A stretch of DNA of 64,000 bases from the NCBI GenBank assembly GCA_009363875.1, contig CM018685.1, positions 65,576,593-65,640,592 of the forward strand. The letters are read 5' to 3'. The notes under the pieces are model-generated. The model did not search any database, was not told the DNA's origin, and saw only the letters and a list, made by a program, of their open reading frames with translations. Below are positions 48,644-60,019 of this stretch, one piece after another (positions within the stretch are counted from its first letter, which is position 1; every line of letters starts with the position of its first letter). This DNA is from Mikania micrantha. Its lineage: Eukaryota > Streptophyta > Magnoliopsida > Asterales > Asteraceae. The position numbers and the translations under genes were made by a program.

Positions 48644-49439
48644 TAATTGGATCATGTCATCTTCTCTACTTAACCATCATAAGTCCATCTAAACTCTGAA
48701 ATGTTGAATGCAGCACATTGCATTGCTTGTCCTTGACTCCTTGGTACGAGGAATTTTATTTTTTCTTTTGGACCAATACCCACAGCTCCCTTACAGCTCC
48801 ACTCCTGTTTGCTGTTTTGGATTTTAATATCGGTCGAACACGTAGGCACCCAAAATGTGTTCACATGCTTACAACCATCTAATTGTTTTATGAAAAATAG
48901 ATAATATTTGTTTGTTTTGATAATACAGTCCGTGAATTCTCAATTTAGTTAAATTTGTTGATAAAAAAGATATAGTAAATTTGAGTTGAAAACTCCTCTC
49001 TCTGAAATGGTTACATAAAACAAAAATATGAAAAAAGTTATTTTGACTGAATACGGTTTGTTCGGTTCTTAACCGAATTGGAACCGAATTAAATATGGTT
49101 GAATTCGGTTTGGTTTACCTTATTTCGAACACGGTTCGGTTCGGTTTATGGTTGGGCTAAAAAAAATTTCAAAACTATTTAAACCGCACCGAATAAACCG
49201 TTTAAACCGCAAACCGAACCGTTGAACACCCCTAATTTCTTCATAGTTTTATGGTTGTTTGGTTTTTATGATCTTCTAAGTTAAGTCACTAACAGCAAAG
49301 CATTAGATGGATTAGATAGTTATATCATAACAACAAAACATTAGACGTAGGACAAAATCTAAAAGAAGAAGTTCACCAGCTGAAACTGTAGATTGAGTAA
49401 ACATTGAGGGACTGCATTTGTAATTTACTTCCCTATTTC
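48644..49439. other. Upstream region of EMC4
   Basis: 49050-49240 is a run of GGTTCGGTTTA/AACCGAATT words ending in GAACACCCCTAA, probably a truncated short transposon. No gene seen. Confidence 0.45.
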
Positions 49440-49518
49440 AATTTGCCCTGATCACAGACCGTCAGACTCCAGTCGATCCTTTGACCGATTCTGTTCTTCT
49501 CGAGCAATTGCCGCTAAG
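49440..49518 (+). other. Probable 5' UTR exon of EMC4
   Basis: A GC-richer stretch ends CCGCTAAG with donor GTATGC at 49519. The matching acceptor ATGCAG abuts the EMC4 ATG at 51714, giving a 2.2-kb intron in the 5' UTR. The 5' end is an estimate. Confidence 0.6.
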
Positions 49519-51083
49519 GTATGCGATTTCTTCCTATTTTTCTTACTAATTATACTACCTTTTAGTTTTCGATATACGAATCGGATGATATAGATGCGTT
49601 TCTTCACCAACAATCATAGATCCAATCTTGTTAGTAAGTCTAAATCATGTTTGATCCGATTTCTTCCTGATACTTTTGAGATTCACTGGATTTGAAATCG
49701 GATTTGCTAGAGTCTCTACATTTAGTCTTCATATTTAGAAATTCGGAACTTTCACTGTATTTGGAAATTGATACATGAACAGATCTTTGAATCGAATTTG
49801 TTAACATCTGCACATGAACACATCTAATTTCCAGATCTCAAACCCTCTGCGTGTGAAATGAGTGTTTGATTTGGAAAATGATCTAGAAATTGATAGATAA
49901 TAGGATAGATAACGTAACCAGGTGAATATCGCGATAGACTCCGGAATCAAGGGCTGTGGCTCTAAATCTCATGGCTATTGTATCCAATCCTTCTGTTTTT
50001 GACCTCATCCCATCTTGTTTGCTTCTAAATCTTGTTACCTCCACTGTCGTCCTAGGATTTAGAATCAGGTACCTAAAGGTCCTAAACTGCTTCACATTTT
50101 AAACGCATTTCTTCTGGTTCCAGATCAGCAAATGTCTAAAGCACTTGGCTCACTCAAGGCACAAAGGGTGAGCGTTGAGCTAAGCGCGCTCTATTTAACC
50201 AAGCAGTGGCAGATCCGGGAATATTTTCCAGTGGGTTCACTATTTTCAAACGCTTCAATTAGCTATAACCATCGGTTTTACGGTTGAGTTTTGTAATGTT
50301 TATCACATAATAACTGTACGATATATTAAGTCAATAATTAAAAAAAAATGTCATGAAAGAGTTCAGAGGGACGGAGTGATCACTCATTTAAGATTTATGA
50401 GCTCCGGACTAAATGGGAGTCAAGGGGGTCGCACCCATTTGCGGGACATAGGGGAAGCGCTCCTGGTGGGGTCGAAGGTGGCGATCCCTCTGGCCAACTA
50501 GGGGGCAACACCCTGAAAACCTAAATAAAATTTGAGAAGAAATATTGATTTTGGAAAGTGATTTTAACACGATTCTATAGAATTCCAAGCATTGATTATC
50601 GAGAAGTCTCTAACAAAGATTATTTAATCCATTCAAGTTGACAAACTGTTGAGGAAAAACTACAATAAGGATTCACCCTTTAAATATTAATGAGTTCACC
50701 CTACATTTTAAGCCTTTCAAAACAAATTTCCTGCTAACGCTTTGATACGCGATGGGCTCCGGTGAACCCACAAATCACTACCTAGATCAGCCATTGTAAC
50801 CAAGGCATATAATATAAAGTTACCACTTCAAAGGTTTTAGACATGTTTAATGCTGGTTTAGGCTTATTTAGACATGTTTTGGGTCATTTTTAGATGTTTC
50901 ATGTTAGTTTTAGACATTTAACTGGTTTTGGCTGGAATTTCCACATGGGTACGTACCATGATGCTAGGTAGTATGGCTGCGCCTCCCCTCACGGCCTCGC
51001 CTTGGCAAGTATTTTTTGCGCGTATAACTATATAATCCACTGAACATATTCTTTCAATCCTATTGTAACTTTGGCCATTGTCG

Positions 51084-51604
51084 CAATAGCATGAACTAAG
51101 GATCAATTTGAGTGTTCATCTTGTTCAAAGCAAACACCCACACCCCGCAAGTTTTTTTTTTTATTTTATTTATTTTTAATTATAAGCTAGTTTCAGCTGC
51201 CCTGAAAAAATCTCCTAAGAGCTTTAAATATTAATCATCTTTTTAAATGTTGTCTCATCATTATCACCTACTTGTTCTTGGCATCATGCTTAGAGATGGT
51301 CCAGTTGGCTGGTCTTGGAGGTTAACAAGTCATTAAATTGGGAGAAATTTTAGTGCAATTCAAAATGAGTTGGGTCAGGCCAGGTCGATCAACAAAAACT
51401 ATTACATTAAATTTTTTGTTGTATAGTTTTTAACTAATTGATACGTTATGCCGGTTTAAAAAAATTGATACGTTATATGTTGTTACAGAAGGTCAAAAAC
51501 TAGATTATGACAATAAGGATGGTTATTTAGATTACACCACTTAGGACGTATTATGCATCTGAATACGCTTCAAATGACTTGCAATCCATTTAACCCATTT
51601 GTCC
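51084..51604 (+). repeat. Segmental duplicate, copy 2 (EMC4 intron)
   Basis: Partner of 48130-48643, with about 97% identity by eye. It lies immediately upstream of the EMC4 coding exon. Confidence 0.93.
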
Positions 51605-51713
51605 AATATCTAGATCAGTTAAATTATTAGCTTAAGTCATTTGACACATTAGACATAACCCACATCACTACATTAAATTACTCACATGCTAATTTTAGTT
51701 CAACTTTATGCAG

Positions 51714-52253
51714 ATGGAAAAAGGGAAAGGAGTGATGGGAAGTCGAAAATGGGCCGTTGATTTCACAGACAACTCATCAACAGCATCCACCCGTGACATT
51801 CCAGACCCACCTGGCTTCACTCGTGCATCTCTTGACCAAGATGACTCATCTCTGAGTCGCCAAAAGAAAGATGCAGAATCAAACTGGAAGTCTCAGAAAG
51901 CATGGGAAGTAGCCCAAGCCCCTTTCAAGAATCTGTTGATGATGGGGTTCATGATGTGGATGGCTGGTAACACAGTCCATTTGTTTAGCATAGGCATCAC
52001 ATTTTCAGCTCTCTGGCAACCCTTAAGCGCCCTTCAAGGTGTCGGGAAGGTGTTTGAACCTTACAAAGACAATAAAGTAGACCTACTTGCACCCAAGTTA
52101 CTATATATTGCCCTAAATTTGGGGGGCATGCTGCTTGGTGTTTGGAAGCTCAACACTTTGGGTCTCCTCCCAACTCATGCATCTGATTGGGTTTCATCTT
52201 TACCCCCAGCACACGAGGTCGAGTTTTCGGGTGGGGGTGTAGCCCTAAACTGA
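51714..52253 (+). CDS. EMC4: ER membrane protein complex subunit 4
   Basis: A single coding exon of 179 aa starting MEKGKGVMGSRKWAVDF. The ATG six bases upstream is part of the intron acceptor (ATGCAG) and is not the start. The order is a polar N-terminal region with DIPDPPGF, the conserved SRQKKDAESNWKSQKAWEVA stretch, a first membrane segment (NLLMMGFMMWMAGNTVHLF), and a second (LLYIALNLGGMLLGVWKL). This is the EMC4 (DUF1077) family at its usual length. EMC4 is a core subunit of the ER membrane protein complex, which inserts tail-anchored and multipass proteins. The reading frame is intact and expression seems likely, given the 5' UTR intron. Confidence 0.96.
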   Translation: MEKGKGVMGSRKWAVDFTDNSSTASTRDIPDPPGFTRASLDQDDSSLSRQKKDAESNWKSQKAWEVAQAPFKNLLMMGFMMWMAGNTVHLFSIGITFSALWQPLSALQGVGKVFEPYKDNKVDLLAPKLLYIALNLGGMLLGVWKLNTLGLLPTHASDWVSSLPPAHEVEFSGGGVALN

Positions 52254-53741
52254 AGCTTGATATCGGGTTTTAGTTTATGATTTGAGTTTTTAGCATCTAG
52301 TAATGATTTGGTGCATGGAGATTATGTCTTAGTTCTGAACTTATTATTGGTATGATCTAAACTTCTGTTCTTGAAGATGGAACTCATTAGTTTGCTTTAT
52401 TCTCACATTGTTTATCATTTGAAACGATTATATTTTGTGATTTTTTTTATGTATTGAACAGCTAGTTTTCTTACAAGTTTTTTGCTTGGATAACTGCATG
52501 GGCTGTTTTGTGTGTGTTTATTAAATAAATTGTTGTTTTCTCTTTTGCACGTTACTCGGTTACAAACGTGTTATTGTAAAGTGAGATATCAAGACCTGTA
52601 GTTGGATTTATTATTTCTTTTTGAATATATGTTACAAAACGTGTTATTTGTGAAACTCAAGTAATTTTTTTTATTTTTGAATTATAATGTTTTTATTTTC
52701 GTAAAATTTTAGAAAGATGGTTAAAATGTAAAGATTGTTAAGTATAATTGTCATTTTATAAATTTCAATTACAACATATATACTTATCGTATACCTTTTC
52801 TATCAAATATTATTGTTGAATGTCATACTTATTTTATAAAGTGTCATATGATTTAATAGTTTATGATATATTATTTTTTATTATTCTATTGGTTGTTTCA
52901 ATAAAGTCAGTTTTGTTATTCATACCTTACATGTACACTTTCATATTAAACAAATGTTGATATTTTTTTTTGTTTAAAATGCATAAAAATACACATCAAA
53001 CTACCACGTCACAAGATAAGTATAAAACTTGTTAATTTTAGGTATTAAGTTTAGACTAGAACATGAATAAAAAACATATAATTAACATTTTTAGGTGGCA
53101 AAATTACAAATTACTAGTATAGGAACACTATATACAAATATGGTCTCATATAAATTAGAATTTCATGCTATCATTTATTGGATAAACTGATGATTTAAAG
53201 TTAGAACATCTTAATGCCGAAGAAACAGAATAAATAGGCAGTTATCCCATATCAACTGTGTCAATTGATAATACATGCATGGATTTTTGATAAAAAATGA
53301 AAGCACATGCAACAAAAAAACATTAAAGAAACATTGCGTATGCTTTTGACATCCAACACAAAGATGATATGACATTCAACACAAAGATTCATTTATCTTT
53401 AATTTTAGACTGTTACTTTTTATCTATTAATTGGTCCTTTTCTTTTACTTTTGCATAATGTCGTTTATCAATGATAGGAGTATTTATATGTTATTATTAA
53501 TATTTGTTAAAGCCTATAAAACGAGGCATGAAATTCAATTGTAAGACACAAACAAATTATTCTAAGAAAAAGAGTGTTTTGATATTCACGGAGTTCTAAA
53601 ATTCTTCTTTGTGCTCTTCTTTTCAGGATCGGATTGTTTTAAACGAGTTGTTTTCGAGCCGATCTTATTTCAAACTGGACTTTTTTTGAGCAGGCATTTG
53701 AAAAGTCCCACTGTGGACGTGTATATTTGATTAGTACCTAG
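52254..53741. other. EMC4 3' flank and AT-rich intergenic sequence
   Basis: The 3' UTR probably extends to about 52400. No other gene seen up to the MITE at 53742. Confidence 0.5.
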
Positions 53742-54045
53742 TAGGGTTGCACAAACCGGTTTTTTTTCCTCAAACTGGTTTGGGTGAAAACCGGTTCGAT
53801 TTGGAAACCAGTTTGGCGAGACGGGGATGTCAAACCTATAGAACCGGTTTGGATATGTTTGAAACTAGTTTGAAGGGGTTGAAATCAATTTGGAGGGGTT
53901 AAAACCGGTTTGGAAACCAATTTGAGAGATGAGGATGTCAAACCTATGCCAAACTGGCGGTTCAGACCGGTTTGGGAACCGGTTTGAGATGTTAGAATAC
54001 CGGTTTGAAAACCCAAACCGGTTTTTTTCCCACCCCTAGACTCTA
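53742..54045. mobile_element. hAT-type MITE, AACCGGTT-rich family (304 bp)
   Basis: Exact 8-bp duplication GTACCTAG (53734-53741 and 54046-54053). The left end TAGGGTTGCACAAACCGG resembles the 46412 element; the right end carries an extra few bases before TCTA. It lies about 140 bp upstream of the WD40 gene start, so it may sit in its promoter. Confidence 0.85.
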
Positions 54046-54186
54046 GTACCTAGTGGTGACTTTGTGATAATTAACGGGCCTGGGTCGACCCAGATCCAGA
54101 TTTAATTAGGATCATCAGCGCGGTTCAAACCTCGTTACTGAAGGTCTGAAGCAGCGACGGTGGTCGACTGAGATCGACCGACGACG

Positions 54187-57100
54187 ATGAGCGCCGAAGA
54201 TCTACCAAAGAATGAGGCGAACGTGTTGAAGGGGCATGAAGGTGCAGTTTTAACAGCGAGATTTAACAGAGACGGTAATTATTGTCTTTCTGGCGGCAAA
54301 GATCGGACCATTCGTCTATGGAATCCTCATCGAGGAATTCATATCAAGACCTATAAATCTCACGGTCGTGAAGTTCGTGATGTCCATGTTACACCGTAAG
54401 CGATAATTATCATTGCTGTTCATATGTGCACTTAACATTTCATCTTTGAACACTCATAATTTGTTCTGTTATAATTCACAGAGTCACAGAGAGCTGTTTG
54501 TTTGTTTGTAATTCGTGTTAAAACTAGCTGTAAGCTGAATCAGTCTGCTTCTGCTTTTGATTTTGTATGTGTTTATCATATAATATATGTTAAATGATAA
54601 TTAGATTATGCTAGTCAGTGCTTACGGATGATTTCTTATGGTAAAGTAGCCTAGTGGGTCGAATTTTCCGCTGAATTGAAACTGGTTTTAGCTTAATTGT
54701 TAAATAGCACCATACTATCTTCAATCTGTCTAGAACAGGAAATTAGATTGTACTCAGTTTGTGCTGTTTGGTATATCTGGGGGAGTATGATTCTTAAATG
54801 GAGATTTTTTTACATTTGAGGCTTCTGTATTTGGGCTTGTAATATGTTCATTCTTCATGGATGGTTTTCGTGTTAATCTAGTTTTAGTTGTTGTGTTTGA
54901 TCAGTTCACTTGGCAAATCATATGAACTGATGTTTAATGAAATGCAATAATCGAAAAGTTAATCAGATACATTAAGAATATAAATACAATGATTATTTGG
55001 AAGTTTATTTGGTTGTAAATTTATTTGTAGTATAAATATGAGATAGGTTTATTGTTTATTTGGATGTTTTGATTTACAAAGAATTCTTGGAAAAATATTC
55101 TTGTTTCTAGAATTTGATAATTGTTTAATTTTCATTGAAAAAAAACTCAATTTTATGTGTGAAGCTAAGTTTTGATGTCAATATATTGTAGGGATAATTC
55201 AAAAATTTGTTCATGTGGTGGTGATCGTCAAGTTTTCTATTGGGATGTGTCAACTGGTCGTGTGATCCGAAAGTTTCGAGGCCATGACAGTGAGGTATCT
55301 AGACATTCTGCCAGTTTAACAAGTTCTTATGGAACTAATAATATTCATCATTCATGAAGTAAATACAATGACTGGATAGTTATAAGGCAATTGAAATACT
55401 CTTGAATTCTTGATTAGCGAGCATATGAGCATGCTATTGATTAATCTTGTTTAAGCATGGTTGTAGAAGTCGCTAGGCGCTAGTCGGGCGGCGAGGTACC
55501 GCCTAGGGATTAATCGGGATAAATCGGCACTAGGCGTATGTAATTTTACAAATATTTATTATACACACACATTAATATCAATAATTTAATATAATACTTC
55601 AAATATTTTAAAAAATAAACTTAAACATACTAAGTCAAGTACTTCAAAGTACAAACTTAAACACAAAATTTAAAGTTTATAGATGGATTTCGATGTTTAG
55701 TGATAGGATTCAATGTTTCAAATGTTGGATTCGATGTTTTAGAGACATATTAAGTATATTGGGTTGAGAAATGTCTCGAATAATCACTAATCTGGGTCCT
55801 TTTTACTCGAAAAAGCCAAAAAAACCAAAAAAAAAAGCCAAAAAAAAGGCCGCCTAGGCACCGCTTAGGGCAAAATCGACAAGGTTTCCGGGCGCCTAGC
55901 GCCTAGGTGGCCGCCTAGGCCGATTTTTACAACACTGTGTTTAAGTATGCAATTGAGAAATTATGAATTATCTAGTTGATCATATTTTTTTTACCAAATT
56001 ATAATGCAAGATCTTCAAGGCCTTACGAAAAAATGTCAACATAATTATTTCATGTCTTGTACATGTTATACCAACCTTTATTCTACCATGTTTGATAAGG
56101 TGAATGCTGTAAAGTTCAATGAATACGCATCTGTAGTTGTATCAGCAGGGTATGACCGTTCTTTACGTGCCTGGGACTGTAGATCTCACAGCACCGAGCC
56201 TATTCAGGTTTCTTTTTTTTTCCCTTTTAATTCATCTATGTACTTATTAAGGTATTTACATGTAGCATGTTTGGGGGCCTCTCCAAAACAGCCTCTTTAT
56301 TCTGTTGGGATAGGGGTAAGGTTTGCTATTGTCTCACCCCCAGACCCTACTGATTAGTGAGACTTTACTGGGTATGCTTGTTTGTTTTACTGGTTATGCT
56401 TTTTTGTTATATGAGCATATGCTAAAGCTTTTAATATACTGGCAGATAATTGATACCTTTCTAGACAGCGTCATGTCAGTTTGTTTAACAAAAACTGAAA
56501 TAATTGCGGGAAGTGTTGATGGAACTGTACGCACATTTGACATTCGAATTGGTAGGTATGTGAAAACTGAAAACAGTTAACATGATATCTTCTTTTTGCC
56601 CATTTATTTTAAATCTCTTCTATACAATATTTAATGCTTATAATTTAAAACAAACATTATATTTGCAAGTTTACAGCAGTCATCTAAATCTTTGGAATAA
56701 ATGATTTAGGAGGTTGTATGCGTCAAAAGTATACTTTGAACGACTTTCAAACTTGCTGACTTTAAGTTTAAGATATTTTTTTTCATTGATCCATTTGAGA
56801 TAAAACATAACATAAAACGATCAAATCGTAAAGTTATAAATGGGTCATAGATCAGCCTGCCAAGTTACCTTTTCCCTCAAATTCCCTAACAGGTAGTGTT
56901 GGTTAATCTTGATGAATTAATTCAAGTTTAGTCAATGGGTATGAGTCATGGAACCTTAGTTCGTGGGTCTATTCTAGATGGGTCAAGTCACTAGTGTTGA
57001 AATAAATCAAAGTAATGCATAACGGTAATTTAAACGTTGCATGAGATCTAGGAAGTTGCACATGGAGTTCGAATAAATTTGTTGAGCCGATGTCTTTAGG

Positions 57101-58950
57101 AGTTACCGAGTCTGATGCATTTAGTTAGGATATTTCTGTTTAATTTTTTTTTTCAAGTTATCACATGTCATGTAATTGGCTATTTAAGGAGCCAAGTAGC
57201 AGGTTGAATAAGAAGTGTGCGTGTGTTGTTGCAGAAAGTTCGATAGCTGAAAATCACCTTTTATTTTTTTTTCCCTGCTATTGTTTCATTCGTAAAATCA
57301 CAAAGGCTTGATCCAACAATATAATGCAGTATTTGAAACCATTTTTCATGATTTCTTGTTCAAAAGGTTTGAAAATTGTATTTAATTTGTTCTCTATTCA
57401 GGGAATTATCTGATGACTTGGGGCAACCTGTCAATTGTATATCTTTGTCAAATGATGGTAACTGTGTATTAGCCAGTTGTCTTGATTCCACTTTGCGGCT
57501 TTTGGACCGGTAAATTTGTGATTTGTATTAATTTTTGTAGTCTTAGTTAAACTAAACGGATGAATGTGTAATGATTTTTGATTCTTATTTTTCTTTGCAG
57601 AACTACTGGTGAATTACTACAAGAATATAAAGGCCATACGTGCAAGGTATTGAGATGTCAATAGTTTTTGTAACAGCCAACGCAAATTTCGGAGGTGGCT
57701 ATTTCAATCTGTTAACTTGAAAGTTAATGATCTGAGTTATATATTAAACTCATTGGATCGAGCATGTTGATAGTACACGAAGTGTTGTCTGAATGTTTTC
57801 AACCCCTCAAAGTCAATTTGTTCAAACATATTATATATTATTTCACTAACATAGTTTTTGTAAAATTAAAAAAATCTTGAACAAAAAGTGTCATAAAAAT
57901 GGCCTGTTTTGACCCTTTAACCAATCCGCCCACTTGCTTACGTGTATGAAACTAGTAAAAATTGCCTTGTGAATACTATCATCTTCTAAAATGTTTGAAG
58001 CTAATGTAGTTGTTCTACAGAGGTGGAAAATTGTTCATTCAATTTGAAACTAATTTAATTGTTTTTAGTCAGATTAATTATGTAATTCACCTTTGGGTTT
58101 TGTTGACCAGTCATTCAAAATGGATTGCTGCCTTACAAACAGTGATGCTCATGTAGTCGGAGGATCAGAAGATGGTCGTCTCTTTTTTTGGGATCTAGTG
58201 GACGCATCTGTGGTTTCAAGTTTCCGTGCTCACTCTTCAGTGGCAAGCTTCTCTTTATTTCTTTACACTTAAAATTTGTTCTCTCTAACAGGTCAAATAT
58301 GTCGAGCAGGTCAAATATATTAAGTCACCCGAAGTGATTTCAAATGCTTAAAACCCTTTAAATTGTATCCTTTTAACAGAAAGGTTCTTATAAGCTTGTT
58401 TATGACGTCAACCATATGAAAAACTAAGAGATAAAAAGTGTTAATGAATCCGCCCAAATGTTTGACCCGTATTAAAGGTTACCTATTTTGTAATGTAGAA
58501 TTGAAGCATATCTAGTTCAAATTTGAAGTTGAGAAGTGGTAGGCTCTGTCATCAGAACTCAATAAGCAACTAATGTTGGAACATGGGTACAACAACCTTA
58601 CCCAGTATATTCCCACTTTTCAGTAGGATCTGGTGGGGAAGGATAGATACAAACCTTACCCCTATCCCAATTGGGATAGAGAAGCTGCTCCGAAAGAGTT
58701 CCGGCTCAAAGTTATTGTTTGAAGTTGATCATCCCAATGATTTTAACGTTATTTTCACAAAATAATTAAAATAACGTTAAAATTATGTTGGAACATGGGT
58801 GGTGGGTTATTAATATGCTCTCTTATTTCTAAAATGTACTGAATAAAGTTCACATTGTGTTGGCAGGTAACAAGTGTTAGTTATCATCCAAAAGATAACT
58901 GTATGATAACTGCATCAGTCGATGGGTCAGTGCGCGTTTGGAAAGCTTGA
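54187..58950 (+). CDS. WDR83: WD40-repeat protein, WDR83/MORG1-like
   Basis: Eight exons: 54187-54395, 55192-55294, 56100-56207, 56446-56555, 57402-57509, 57601-57646, 58111-58242 and 58867-58950, giving 299 aa. The start is MSAEDLPKNEANVLKGHEGA and the end GSVRVWKA. About seven WD repeats are visible (KDRTIRLWNP, GDRQVFYWDV, YDRSLRAWDC, DGTVRTFDI, DSTLRLLD, DGRLFFWDL, DGSVRVWKA), forming one beta-propeller. The length and repeat pattern match Arabidopsis At5g64730 and animal WDR83, a scaffold linked to MAP-kinase signalling and to the spliceosome; the plant role is not well defined. Exon 7 ends either at 58242 with a GC donor or at 58239 with a GT donor; both keep the frame. Introns 2, 3 and 7 hold transposon insertions. 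Confidence 0.93.
55456..55937. mobile_element. hAT-type MITE in WDR83 intron 2 (482 bp)
   Basis: Exact 8-bp duplication TGTTTAAG (55448-55455 and 55938-55945). Termini CATGGTTGTAGAAGTCG and, inverted, CAGTGTTGTAAAAATCG. Ends rich in GCCTAGGCG flank an AT-rich centre. A close relative lies at 63481-63946. Confidence 0.92.
56266..56372 (-). mobile_element. S2 SINE fragment, antisense, WDR83 intron 3
   Basis: GCCTCTCCAAAACAGCCTC, GGGATAGGGGTAAGG and CCCCAGACCCTACTGA are the complement of the S2 body. The 3' hairpin part is absent. Confidence 0.55.
58589..58784 (+). mobile_element. SINE-like retroposon S2, complete copy (196 bp)
   Basis: The flanking 16-bp duplication ATGTTGGAACATGGGT (58573-58588 and 58785-58800) is exact, proving retroposition and youth. 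The body runs from ACAACAACCTTACCC to the terminal ACGTTAAAATT. It lies in WDR83 intron 7. No A/B boxes are obvious, so its class as a SINE rests on size, target duplication and copy number. Confidence 0.85.
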
Positions 58951-60019
58951 GCATCATAAGCCTGCCATTGCAGTCTGCTTTGTATGTAGTATCAACAGGG
59001 TTGAATAGAGCTTGCTTCATTTGAACATTGTTCTTAAATATCTCTAGATATTCAACTTTATAATGCAAGCTTGATTTTTGAAGCATTTATTTTAATTTTA
59101 ATCAATTTTCCATTCGGTCTACATGAATATGACTTGTCAAACCAAGTGCAAAGTACATCATAAAATCGAGCTCATCTAGGCTTGTTTGCAACCTGAACCT
59201 ACTAGGGGTGTAAAGCTTGATTCAAGCCTACTTTAAACAAGCTTAAGCCTATATTAGAGCTCTTTTATTAGAAAAGCTTGAGCATTAGCTTCCAACTTGA
59301 CTAGATTCATAAAAACCTATATATAAATTGTTTATATATATATATATATATTTGATATATAAAGATATTTGCATAATGATCATTATATAAAACTATGATA
59401 AAAAAGTAAATAATATATATGTTTATATAAAAAATATAATTATAACTAAATATAGAAGTAATTACATGTACACACATAAAAAACCAAATAATTAATAAAT
59501 AATCAACAAGCCATGCTCAAAGTCAAGTTTACCTTGAAAAATTACTAATCAGCCAAGAAACATAGCTCAAAACGATCCAACGTTGTGCCCTTTAGATACA
59601 TAGCTTGGAACAACCAAGCTCAAACTTGAGCTCTCTATAACTAAACACGAGGGTTGCGCTCGTTGCAGGATTTTGTTTATTTATTACTTTTATTTATTAA
59701 ATGTGTAATACTAATCGATAGGGCCTCATTGGTGTGATAGCCGATCTCTGTATTGGTGTTTTAAGTTAAACACTTAGCTCTATGTAAGGGTTAGCAAAAT
59801 TTGCAATATCCGTCACAGTAACCATCAATTTAAGAACAATATCAACTTATTGAATCCTGAAAACCAAAGTTAGCCAGCTCAACAACCAGCTTCAAACTCA
59901 AAATTGAACATTTTTTCATAACAAGAACAAACAAAGCAACCTAGTTTACTAGTTTTCCAAAGCCAAAAACTGAACATTTTCACACCCAATTCTGTAGGGA
60001 GTTTGGCACAAAATAAAAC
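58951..60019. other. Convergent intergenic region WDR83 / HISN8
   Basis: Contains both 3' UTRs. 59205-59660 begins TAGGGGTGTAAAGCTTG and has AAGCTTGAGC words flanking an AT-rich centre, probably a decayed relative of the 21061 MITE. No gene seen. Confidence 0.5.

Noticed and set aside
51708..51713. Upstream ATG of EMC4 (start MQM)
   Set aside because: ATGCAG is a good intron acceptor, and the family starts at the following MEKGKG; the upstream ATG is most likely removed by splicing.
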